A stretch of 64,000 nt of DNA. Origin: Elmis aenea. Taxonomy: Eukaryota > Arthropoda > Insecta > Coleoptera > Elmidae. The notes under the pieces are model-generated. The model did not search any database. It saw only the letters and a list, made by a program, of their open reading frames with translations, and was not told the origin of the DNA. A program made the position numbers and the translations under genes. The stretch lies in assembly GCA_947652605.1 (NCBI GenBank), contig OX393576.1:10504575-10568574 (forward strand). Direction: 5' to 3'. This document shows positions 45,349-55,344 of the stretch, in pieces. The stretch's first letter is position 1; each line of letters starts with the position of its first letter.

Positions 45349-45890
45349 TAATTTTTTGCAAAATGATTAACAAACGGTTCCATCCTAATGAACTTACTGA
45401 ATGGTTAGCTCCAAATTACGTTTTTCTGCGTCCGTCCAGAAAGTCAGTTGTTATAAATCTATTTTTGGAAGATTAAAACAAAATCTCATTAATTGTGGGA
45501 CATTTCTTCTTCATTATGGGTAATGGTTAAAATATGTTTCACTTGCACCTTCAGAATTATTATTACTTTGAATAAAACATTCTTACATATCATATTTTTC
45601 GTAATATTCGTAAGCCATTTCGTGTTTTTTAGATACAAAAATATAAACAATCAACCTTTAAACGTGATTGTTTCTGTCAAACTATCGTTAAAACAACATA
45701 ATGACAGTTTGTTTTACCAGTTATATTCTTAATGACATAAGCCTACTACTAAAAACAAAAGAAAATATGAAAAATTACCTAATTTTTGCTATAGTGTATG
45801 GAAAATGAATAAATCGACTCCACATGATATGTATCATTGGCATGGGGATAAAATCCTCTTTCTCGTGATACCACAGCCAACTATGGGTTC
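45349..45890. other. Non-coding stretch
   Basis: No recognised gene or element; the open frame at 45493-45732 has no known motif. Confidence 0.3.
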
Positions 45891-45899
45891 CATTTAAAA

Positions 45900-46226
45900 A
45901 ATACAACTTTATTTCACAACTCGAATTTCGATTTTTTTTTTGAAAAATTGTCTACGCCACTGCATTGTTATCAAAAAACGGCCTGTAGAACGTCAGCATT
46001 ATTTTTCTTAATTTTCATTAACTAGCGAGATATAGTCATGAAACGAAAAGTCGAAAAATCGAGTTATCGGTGATAACTCGAAAACAAAAGACGATAACCA
46101 ATTCTAGTTTTCACCACTAACTTTTTCTCGAAAAAAGAAATCAAGCAAGCGGGGTCCGTTTTATTGATACCTCTTATAGTTACCGAGATTCCCTATGAAA
46201 ACATCGAAATTTGCCCACCCTGTACA
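45900..46226. mobile_element. Solo arm ending CCCACCCTGTA
   Basis: The right end TTTGCCCACCCTGTA is the complement of TACAGGGTGGGCAAA. Internal GTTATCGGTGATAACTCG forms a local hairpin. The left limit is uncertain and no opposite arm is seen. Confidence 0.4.
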
Positions 46227-46241
46227 TTAATTTTAAGTACG

Positions 46242-46483
46242 ATTGTGTTTCTCAACTACAATTGAGCTTGCATCCCCCTTTTCCATATCAATTTTTACTG
46301 CGCCCCCTTTTAATCCCCTCATGCAGTGACGACTAAAAAAGGGCCTTTAATTGTTTTTAAATTTGTCCTGTTCAAACTGGAACTCTGTTTGAATAAATAG
46401 TTTTTCCTTTCAATTATTCACGCCGCCCTATAGATATTTGGCAGCCCCCCCTTGGAGATGCGCTCCACAGGTTGAGAACCACT
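46242..46483. mobile_element. hAT-like MITE, 242 bp
   Basis: The ends (A)TTGTGTTTCTCAAC and GTTGAGAACCACT are imperfect inverted repeats of the CAGTGGTTCTCAACC type. The flanks TAAGTACG (46234-46241) and TAAATACG (46484-46491) are an 8-bp duplication with one mismatch. C-rich interior, no coding. Confidence 0.6.
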
Positions 46484-46771
46484 TAAATACGAAAATAATT
46501 TCCCGATGAAGAGACGAGAGTTTGGAAACTGATTAAAATAATATTTTTTAAGTGACGCTTCACAGAAAGGAGGTGATTTATAATTAAACTTAAGTATCTA
46601 TATATTAAAAAAAAACACACCTATTCATACTTTTATAATAATTGTTAGTGCTGATATATTTGAAGACTCCGCTTTATTCTTGCTGAAATATTTTAAAATT
46701 CGCTCTCACATATTCTGCATTATTTTTGAATTATGTTTTAATCGTTAAATTGTCAGAATTTTTGAGGCATA

Positions 46772-48459
46772 TACAGGGTGTCCCCGTTATCACCGCGAAT
46801 ATTTTAAGTGGTGATAGAGGACCTTTTTCTAAGAAAAAATTTCAAGTAAAGTTTTTTCCAAAAATCAAATGCTAAGCTGATATCAACACTTACTTGATTT
46901 TTTTACACTTCTGCATTTATAAGACTCTGTAGCCGAAAATATAAATTTTATTGTAAAATATTTTAAAACTTTTTAATAGAGCATGAAATTCTCTACCAAA
47001 TTAGTTCTATTTATTTTTTGTCTACAGGCAATGGTTTGAGAGTTATAAAGCAGTTTGTACAAAAAAATGTAAAAAAATTTCAAAATTTAATTGTTTCTTA
47101 GACTTTGCAACCGCTGTATCTTTAAAACGAAAGGTTGTACAAAAAAACCGACGGCTAATTTCGGATAGAAAATTTTATGGGCTACAACTTTGGTAAAGTG
47201 AAATTTTTTGAAAATTAAGCCGATTTTCCGGAAAAGCTGAAAATAAGGAATAGAGTGCAAAAACAAAATTTCCTACAAATATTGTTTTGTATTTAAAAAT
47301 GCTTTTAAAGAGAGTGCGATTACGTGATTGAAAATTATGGAGGTCATTTTGAACACTTATTGAAGTAATTTTGTGGTTACATGTTAATTTTATTGCGTCC
47401 AGATGGATTTGCATTTTATCGTTTTTTTTTTCTCACCTTTTCACTATTATAAACATTTCTATGATACATTTAGTTTTATTAAACAATATATTTACCGAAG
47501 TTGTAGTCCGTTAAATGCCTTATCCGCAATAGGCATCCGTTTTGCTCTACGACGTTTCGTTAAAAAGATGCGGCGTTTTTAAAAATTTACATAACTTATT
47601 TATATGCAATTATACAATTTTTTGTTAAATTTGTTCGTTAGCTCCTTACAAAAAATGATAAGGGGTGGTTTTCTGAAGAATTTCAAACTTCATAAAAAGC
47701 TTTGAAACTGATGAGATACATAATTTTATGAATGTTGCAGATGCTATAGCATTTTTAAATACAAAATATCATAATTACCGGGAGTTTTTGTTTTTCGAAA
47801 ACGATAAAATGCAAAACAATGCAAATCCATCTGGACGCAATAAAATTATCATGTAACCCCAAAATTACTTCAATAATTGTTCAAAATGACCTCCATCATT
47901 CAATTACGTAATCGCACTCTCTTTAAAAGCATTTTTAAATACAAAACAATATGTGTAGGAAATTTTGTTTTTGCACTCTATTCCTTATTTTCAGCTTTTC
48001 CGGAAAATCGGTCTAATTTTCAAAAAATTTCACTTTACCAAAGTTGTAGCCCATAAAATTTGCTATCCGGAATGAGCCGTCGGTTTGTTTGTACAACCTT
48101 TCGTTTTAAAGATACAGCGGTTACAAAGTCTAAGAAACAATTAAATTTTGTAAATTTTTTAAATTTTTTTGTACAAACTGCTTTATAACTCTCAAACCAT
48201 TGCCTGTAGACAAAAAATAAATAAAACTAATTTTGTAGAGAATTTCATGCTCTATTAAAAAGTTGCAAGGTATTTTACGATAAAATTTATATTTTCGGCT
48301 ACAGAGTCTTATAAATGCAGAAGTGTAAAAAAATCAAGTAAGTGTTGATATTAGCTTAGCATTTGATTTTAGGAAAAAACTTTACTTGAAATTTTTTCTT
48401 AGAAAAAGGTCCTCTATCACCACTTAAAATATTCGCGGTGATAACGGGGACACCCTGTA
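46772..48459. mobile_element. Palindromic family G, complete (1.69 kb)
   Basis: Ends TACAGGGTGTCCCCGTTATC and complement, flanked by TA (46770-46771 and 48460-48461). The arms, about 640 bp each (46772-47420 and about 47815-48459), are near-identical over long runs, including CATTTTGAACACTTATTGAA-type and AAAGCATTTTTAAATACAAA. The central spacer is about 390 bp. Open frames within are shadows. Confidence 0.85.
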
Positions 48460-48802
48460 TATAACTGTGAAAACTGCTAAAATTGTGCCAACCAGACGTG
48501 GAAATAAAATTAACAGCAACTTTATCGTTCCGGCATTTGGAAAAACTAATCCATAAAATACAGTATCGGTCACGCGGTTATTACCTACCAGTCAAGGGTA
48601 AATATTAAATAAGTTCTTTGCATGTCGAAAAATTATAATTTCATGCTTACTGTGATCGTGCGTATGCTAATAAAAAACTTACCGTTCTACATGATGCGCC
48701 GATGTAAAAAATCCATGCCGAATTTTTCCCGAGATACAATTTCTGCGCTCAAAAAAAAAACTATCGAATAATTTTTGTAAATATTATTTTTCCGATTTTT
48801 AG

Positions 48803-48919
48803 AAGTGCATGATGGATCGGTAACCTGTGGCTATGACGTGCGGCTCGGGCCGCGCCTGACATGCAACCAGTCGCACATCAATGTCACGCTTTCTACAAGC
48901 GCCGGTGCCTACACCTGCG
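48803..48919 (+). CDS. Possible terminal exon of an unknown gene
   Basis: The stretch TATTTTTCCGATTTTTAG (ending 48802) is a strong polypyrimidine acceptor. It is followed, in phase 1, by VHDGSVTCGYDVRLGPRLTC and SHINVTLSTSAGAYTCA to a TAA. The 117 bases are clearly GC-richer than the surroundings. Two cysteine pairs and an N-glycosylation sequon (NVT) would suit an extracellular domain. I do not recognise the family, and an upstream exon is not identified. Confidence 0.3.
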
Positions 48920-49138
48920 CATAAAGCGGGGAAAAACTTTTCCCGAAGAAATGCGCTCTGTATTAACTTTCAAAATAAGGTCTATTCTGTACGTAAAAGT
49001 ATCAAGTGACGTGGAAACTGCCAAAGGGACACATTAATGATGCGGTTTTATTCCTTCTTATTTGTTTATCGAAACAGTTATTTCCTCAACCTTAGTTTGG
49101 GAAAATAGGAATAAAAAATGACGGAAAGGTTTATAACA
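48920..49138. other. Non-coding stretch
   Basis: No element recognised. If the preceding exon is real this would hold its 3' UTR. Confidence 0.3.
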
Positions 49139-50880
49139 GGGGTTCTAAACCAGGGGTCCATGGACCTCCAAGGGGTACGTGAAACTTTAACATGATAGTC
49201 GAAGCCGTTTTTGTCAATTTTAGCGAAAGACGCCCAAGCGTCTGTATTTTCTTTGCAATATACAGGGTGTCCCAGATTACATTTCCAGCATGGGAATCTC
49301 GCTTATTATGAGAGATACAGGTTTGTTTAAATTAGATGAATTATTCCTTAGTATGAGAGGAGCCACAATCAATTTTTAAAAGTACAAAATTTCTCGTACT
49401 TCAGATGTTATAGCAAAAAATATGAAAATGTCGAATTTCTATTTTCTTTCATAACTTTTTTGTCTTAATTGTTAGAACAATTTAATTTGTACTTTCTTGG
49501 GGTACTTTTTAATGCAGAATGTAACGGTTATTTTAGATTTTTTTTTATCACTTACCATTTTTGAGATATCACCCCTAATTTCATTTTTTCTTATATACCG
49601 CGAAGTTGGCTATGGAATAGTTAAATGTGCTTTTTTCTCTCGTTTAAATGAGATATTACTTGCTATATCTATTTTTATAAATAAGTCACAAAATGAAGAA
49701 AAATCGTATTTTACCCATCACTTATCAAGCTATCTATGAAAATAAAAACAAAAAACAACTAATTAAATGTCAAATGATAGTTACTTTTTGTCTGCGGTAT
49801 CATTTATAAGAATTTTATAGTATTGTTGTGTAATTCGATAGTCTTTTTAGTAATTGTTATAATGATGGCTACATTTAAAAATAACGAAATATTTGACATG
49901 TTGAGATGCTACATTCTTTACCATAAAAACTGTGTAGAAGCTGAGCGAATATACTTAGAGCTATATCCCGAGAAAGGGCAACGAAGGGAGCGTAATTACA
50001 GAAATTTGTAAATAAATTTAAAAGAATATGTTTTTTTCGAGAAACCAACCAAAAATCCAAATTAAATCAAGAATTAATTGGAATTTTCTATTTTACACAG
50101 TTTCTATTGCAAAGAATATAGCATTTCAACATTTAAAATTTTTAATTAGTTGTAAATGTGCCCATAATTATATGATAACAAATTTGCTACAGAGACTATC
50201 GAATTACACAACAATACTATAAAATTCTAATAAATGTTACCACATAAATAGTAACTATCATTTGACATTTAAATAGTTGTTTTTTGTTTTTATTTTCATA
50301 GATAAGTGATGGGTAAAATACGATTTTTCTTCATTTGTGACTTATTTATAAAAATAGATATAGCAAGTAATATCTCATTTAAAAGAGAAAAACCGCACAT
50401 TTAACTATTCCATAGCCAATTTCGCGGCCCATAAGAAAAAATGAAACCAGGGGTAATAAGTCGAAAATCGTGGGTGATAAAAAAAATCTAAAATAATAGT
50501 TACATTATTCATTAAAAAGTACCCCAAGAAAGTACAAACAAAATTGTTCTAACGATTAAGACAAAAAAGTTATGAAAGAAAAAAGAAATTCGACATTTTC
50601 ATATTTTTTGCTATAACTTCTGAAGTACGAGGAATTTTGTACTTTTAAACATTGATTGTGGCTCCTCTCATACTAAGGAATAATTTATCTAATTTAAACA
50701 AACCTGTATCTCTCATAATAAGCGAGAAACATGCTGGAAATGTAATCTTGGACACCCAGTATACCGCATATATGGATGACAACATTAATACCGTAAGACA
50801 ATACCCTGTATAAGGTACAAAAAATTTAGGCTAACTATAGAAAGAATGTCGGCGGATCACAAATTGGGAACCGCTGATCT
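49139..50880. mobile_element. hAT-like repeat split by a palindromic element
   Basis: The left part starts CAGGGGTTCTAAACCAGGGG and the right part ends TTGGGAACCGCTGA, imperfect inverted ends of the CAGNGGTTCTCAACC kind. The interior matches 18985-19075 in reverse complement. It is interrupted at a TA by the element 49261-50761. The 8-bp duplication was not resolved. Confidence 0.5.
49261..50761. mobile_element. Palindromic family H, complete (1.50 kb)
   Basis: Ends TACAGGGTGTCCCAGATTAC and complement (right end CCCAGTA), flanked by TA (49259-49260 and 50762-50763). The two arms of about 550 bp or more share CATTTGACATTTAA, GCTATATCTATTTTTATAAA and AAAGTACCCCAAGAAAGTAC-type phrases. The repeat at 18985-19075 shows the site without it. 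Confidence 0.85.
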
Positions 50881-50881
50881 A

Positions 50882-51317
50882 AGCAATTGTTTCGTAACCT
50901 TTAAAATGAAACAATTGGACCAATAAACAAAAAAATAATATTAGAGGTACTTATTTGGAATCGTTTATTAAATAAATACATAATAGGTAAATAAACAAAC
51001 AAATAAATAGGGAGATAAACAAATAAATAACATCCTAATTGGTATTTGTATCCCTTGGGGCATGATGATATAACGAATGATGAGCAGCAGGCAGTTGAAA
51101 GGCAATTAGACGAAACTAGCGAAATGGCATTTTATGTAATAAATATGAGATTTAAGATCAAACGCCACCAAAAAAAAAAAACATTTGTTTATAATCATAG
51201 CTATATTACGAGATGTCACATCATAAATAAGCACACTAATTTAAGTTTCCAATACGCAGATTTAAAAAAAAATTGGGGCTCTTTCCGAAACCACACATTT
51301 TTTACTTAAAATTTGAG
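50882..51317. other. Non-coding stretch
   Basis: AT-rich with AAATAAATA runs near 50960-51030; no gene recognised. Confidence 0.3.
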
Positions 51318-51319
51318 TA

Positions 51320-52385
51320 TACAGGGTGGTCCACTTTTTTGTAGCAGGACTTTAACAGTCGATAGAAAAACATCTTTAAAGCGAATATTCCATATCAATA
51401 TGGGTCCAAAAACGCTTCATTTTAAAGATACAGGGTGTTTTCGAAAAAATATCGATAATTTTTAAACGTTTCCGAACCAGTAAATATATTTAAACCAAAT
51501 TTGGTATACAGCACCACCTTACAGGTTACCACAATCGGTGAAAATTTCAAGTCCCACAAGCAACCAGTGGCGGAGTTGTGGGGGTTCAGTTTCAATAAAT
51601 TTGATAAAAAACTATTACAGCCCTGTTCAAAATCAAACTCGATCTGGTTTTTGGTTAGAAAATTTTATTATAAACAAAAAGTGTCTTCTGCTCTTTCTTG
51701 GTATCTGCCACCGTTTGGCGCGAAATATGATTTATTTTACTATTTTCGCGAAAAAGTTGCTTTTAAGTGCGATCTAAAAATATCGCTAATATTCGTAATA
51801 AAGAAGTAATTACCGATTTTTGCAGCTTTTAATAACAGAACATACTAAAAATGAGGGAAAAAGTTCCGTTAAATTAACCATTAATGAGCATTTATTCTGC
51901 AAGTGCAGTTTCTGCTTTTCGCGATATTTTTTGATCGAACTTGGGATCAAAATTTTCACGAAAATAGTAAAATAAATCAAATTTCGCGCCAAACGGTGGC
52001 TGATACGAAGAAAACTCAGGAGGCACTTTTTGTTTAGAATAGAATGCTCTAACCAAAAACAAGTTCAAGTTTGATTTTGAAGAGGGCCGTACTAGTTTTT
52101 TATCCAATTTATTTAAACTGAGCCCCCACAACTCCGCCACTGGTTGCTTGTGGGACTTGAAATTTTCACCGATTGTGGTAACCTGTAAGATGGTGCTGTA
52201 TACCAAATTTGGTCTAAATATATTTACTGGTTGAGATACGGTTAAACATTATCGTTATTTTTTCGAAAATTTCAATCTTTAAAATGAAGCGTTTTTGGAC
52301 CCATGTTGATATGGAATATTCGGTTTAAAATGAGTTTTTCTATACACTGTTAAAGTCCTGCTACTAAAAAGTTGACCACCCTGTA
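51320..52385. mobile_element. Palindromic family D, complete (1.07 kb)
   Basis: Ends TACAGGGTGGTCCACTTTTT and complement, flanked by TA (51318-51319 and 52386-52387). Arms of about 500 bp share CCAGTGGCGGAGTTGTGGG and GCGCGAAAT(A/T)TGATTTATTT. Tandem half copies of it are at 20077-21055. Confidence 0.85.
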
Positions 52386-52387
52386 TA

Positions 52388-53690
52388 ATAATTTAGGATC
52401 TTTTACATTACTTTTTTGCCATAAAAAAGGGGCTTACCATTAATTTCTTATTAAAAAAAAGATGATCTCCACGTAGTTTGTTAATATCCACAGGTCATTA
52501 ATTAAACATCTTGAGCCCTTTGTAGTACAAGGCCATCTGTGTATTTGTTTTCGTTAATTTCGGTAGTAAGGAACAGCATCGTTATTTGCGAGACACAATA
52601 ATTTAATGTTGATTCGAATTAAAGGATTTTAACAAGGACATTATAGGAGCAATTAATAAGTTTTTTAACCTTTGTCTTTGGGGTTTGTTTCTTAGCATCC
52701 ACTTTTTAAAATTTATTTATACAAATATCCAATAATGAATATGCAAAACCACTAAGTGTTCCTGCATAAAATAACAAAATATTAATAAATTATTAATGCA
52801 TTTTGTAAAATATTAAACGTAGCAGCTAAGTGTAATAATTTTCCAGCACCGTTCGCAGACGTATCAATCTTTTAGTAACAAGCAATTTAACACCAGCGTA
52901 AAGTAATTTAATGGAAGCAGTTACATGAGCGGTTCGTTTATTCATGTCATTTCTTTCAAACACCATAAATATATTTTGTTTTTATTGTTGCTCGTTAAAA
53001 TGATTGACATTTCAATTACATTAACGATCCTAACAAATGTATATCCTGAAATTACTCTCAATTACTTCGCGTTTGATGTTCGTTAGAATTTATCGATCTT
53101 TTTTAAATAAGGAATCTTTCGGTAAATTATTAGGTTTTTATTATAAAACAGTTCGTTAAGTTATTAGCTAATGAACTTAAAACCGGCTGATGTCACCTAT
53201 TTAATATTCTAAACCTTGGAGAAGTATAAAAAATTGTTCTTTTTTAAAACTGCAAATAGCTTTTGCTTAGGGTGTGTTTTAAGGGCAAATAGTTATTATT
53301 TAAGTATATTAGTTAAAAATTATATAAGTAGAACAAAATGATGCCATATTAATAATTAAAATATAGTAAATAAATTATTTTTGGAAGGGTGCTTTTATTC
53401 CATAATCATCCTGTTTGTCCCAATTTATTGGCACAGCGCTGTAGTGCGCACTCTTGATTATAATTGACACTTTTTATCAATTTTAAAATAACTTATAACA
53501 ACTTTTTGTTGGTTAAACATGTAAACCTGATAAATATTGTAAATTTCCTTAATTATTGATCATTATTTAAATTGTTTGATTCACGTTTGTCCAGTCATTT
53601 GTAATATTTTAAGAACGACTATCCAGAAACTGTACACATATTTTATTATTACAGTAATCCTCGATTAATACGATTTTAATTAACCAGATT
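52388..53690. other. Mostly unassigned; holds one dispersed repeat
   Basis: Near 52490-52570 is the repeat shared with 26380-26560. The rest is AT-rich with nothing recognised. Confidence 0.35.
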
Positions 53691-53692
53691 TA

Positions 53693-53985
53693 TACAGGGT
53701 GTTTCTTAAATATTGCAAAAAAATTCGGGAGATGATTTCTTATCCAAAATTAAGGGGGGTCTTTCATATAAAACTTTTTCCCATAGATGTCTCCTTTCGG
53801 AGTTACACACCCCTAAAGGGGAGCGGTAAAATTGGGTTTTTATTTTATTTCTCAAATTTGGATATAATGTAGGGACATGATATTTGGCAGATGTTTTATA
53901 CTTATTAAAAGGTTTCCCATAGTAATATTATCAATCATCTCCCACCTTCACGGGGGGCTGAAAAGTGCGAACCCTGTTGGTTGTA
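53693..53985. mobile_element. Half copy of palindromic family A
   Basis: From TACAGGGTGTTTCTTAAATA to GGGGGCTGAAAAGTGCGAAC it follows one arm of 3645-4344 and ends near the palindrome centre, like the copy at 42682. Confidence 0.7.
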
Positions 53986-55049
53986 TAAGGTAAAAAATAA
54001 TCGCCAAACAATGCTTTGTTTTATTTTTAAAAGTGAAAGACGAAGCAAAACGGGAAGATAAAAGATGTTGCATGAATTTAAAAACGTTTCGCTTTCATTA
54101 CCATATTCACGACAAGTACTTAGCATTAAAAATATTTACAACTTGTCATTTACTCAACAGTCTACTACAAAAACTTGCTTATCATTTCAACTTTTATATT
54201 AAAATTCTTTTACATGAACAATGTGCAAAGTACTTCTATGATTTATAACAGCCATGTGTTGAAATATGTAAATCGATATAATTATTTAAATTTACACAAC
54301 AATAAAACTTTTTACATTTAGTAAACGATTGTTTGTACAGTTACCAGAAACCGTGTGTGGGAGATATGTTTGATCATAAATTAACGGGATTGGATTATTT
54401 CGAAACATACACTCATAAATAATATAATTATAATTCTGTCAGTGGAAGTTAGCACAAACTATATTGATTCATTAGCGTTTGTGGATTTAACAATATTAGT
54501 TTTGAACATAAATTAAGTGTAGGAGGTTTCGTAATGAGATGATGTACAGGGTGATACATATTTGGTTTCAGCTTGTAAAGTAATAAATACTGTGTGCAAT
54601 AATTCCATAAAAGTCAAAACTAATTCTTTATTTGATTTACAAACAAAACGAATAACTTAGTTTTGAATCTAAATGAAAGGAAAACGACGAAAAAAAGAAT
54701 TTGACATTAAACTGGAATGGATAACTTGTTCTATTTTCTTCATCAGTGTTTGGTTCGCCTTCTTGATAAACCACAGTTGTTTCCATCTCTTCCCACTTCT
54801 CGTCTTCCTTTTGGCTTATACTCTCTTCTGTAATTATCTTTGTTGTTCCATTCTGTGCATGTATCTTTATTATTTCTCTACGTATTTTCCTTTCCCAGAA
54901 CGTAAATTTCTAGCTCTTCTCTTAAATCTTGTTGTTTTATTTGGTCAATGGATTAAAGTAAATTTGAATAACTGATTATATACAGTAACATTTAAATGAA
55001 AGACAAAGATAATTTGAAAAAAACCAAATGGTGCCAATTCAGTTTGTAG
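53986..55049. other. Non-coding; one solo TACAGGGTG end
   Basis: A single GTACAGGGTGATACATATTT end is at about 54545. The open frame at 54673-54975 has a biased composition and its opposite strand is weakly LINE-like; no firm call. Confidence 0.3.
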
Positions 55050-55344
55050 TTTAAAAAAATTCTTAAACTACAATTCTGCTCTTCCATTGAGCCATTGATC
55101 ATTCAGCTTTAACAAAACAACTTATGCCTAAATTTAGAACTTAGCCTTGATTCTGCGCTAGTACAAGTAAGAAATTTAATAAATGGTACAATATAATTCC
55201 AGTGCTGTTGCAATACTGATATATTTATAATAGTAATCAGGGGTTTGGAGCAGCCCAATTTGTTAATTGCTCCGCTCCAGCTCCGTTGGTCAAAAATTAC
55301 AATATTTGACACTATTAAACAAGCGAAGTAAAATAAATCTTTGT
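55050..55344. repeat. 294-bp direct repeat flanking Jockey-like LINE, left copy
   Basis: It matches 57869-58163 with two substitutions in about 294 bp. Its right edge abuts the poly(T) (poly(A) on the minus strand) end of the LINE. The last ~106 bp are the left part of the hAT MITE that is intact at 58057-58354. Confidence 0.93.

Noticed and set aside
47175..47414. ORF in palindrome G
   Set aside because: It lies entirely in one arm of an inverted repeat, low complexity, no motif.
54673..54975. Membrane protein gene
   Set aside because: Hydrophobicity comes from T-rich low-complexity sequence; the other strand is weakly LINE-like and no membrane family is recognisable.
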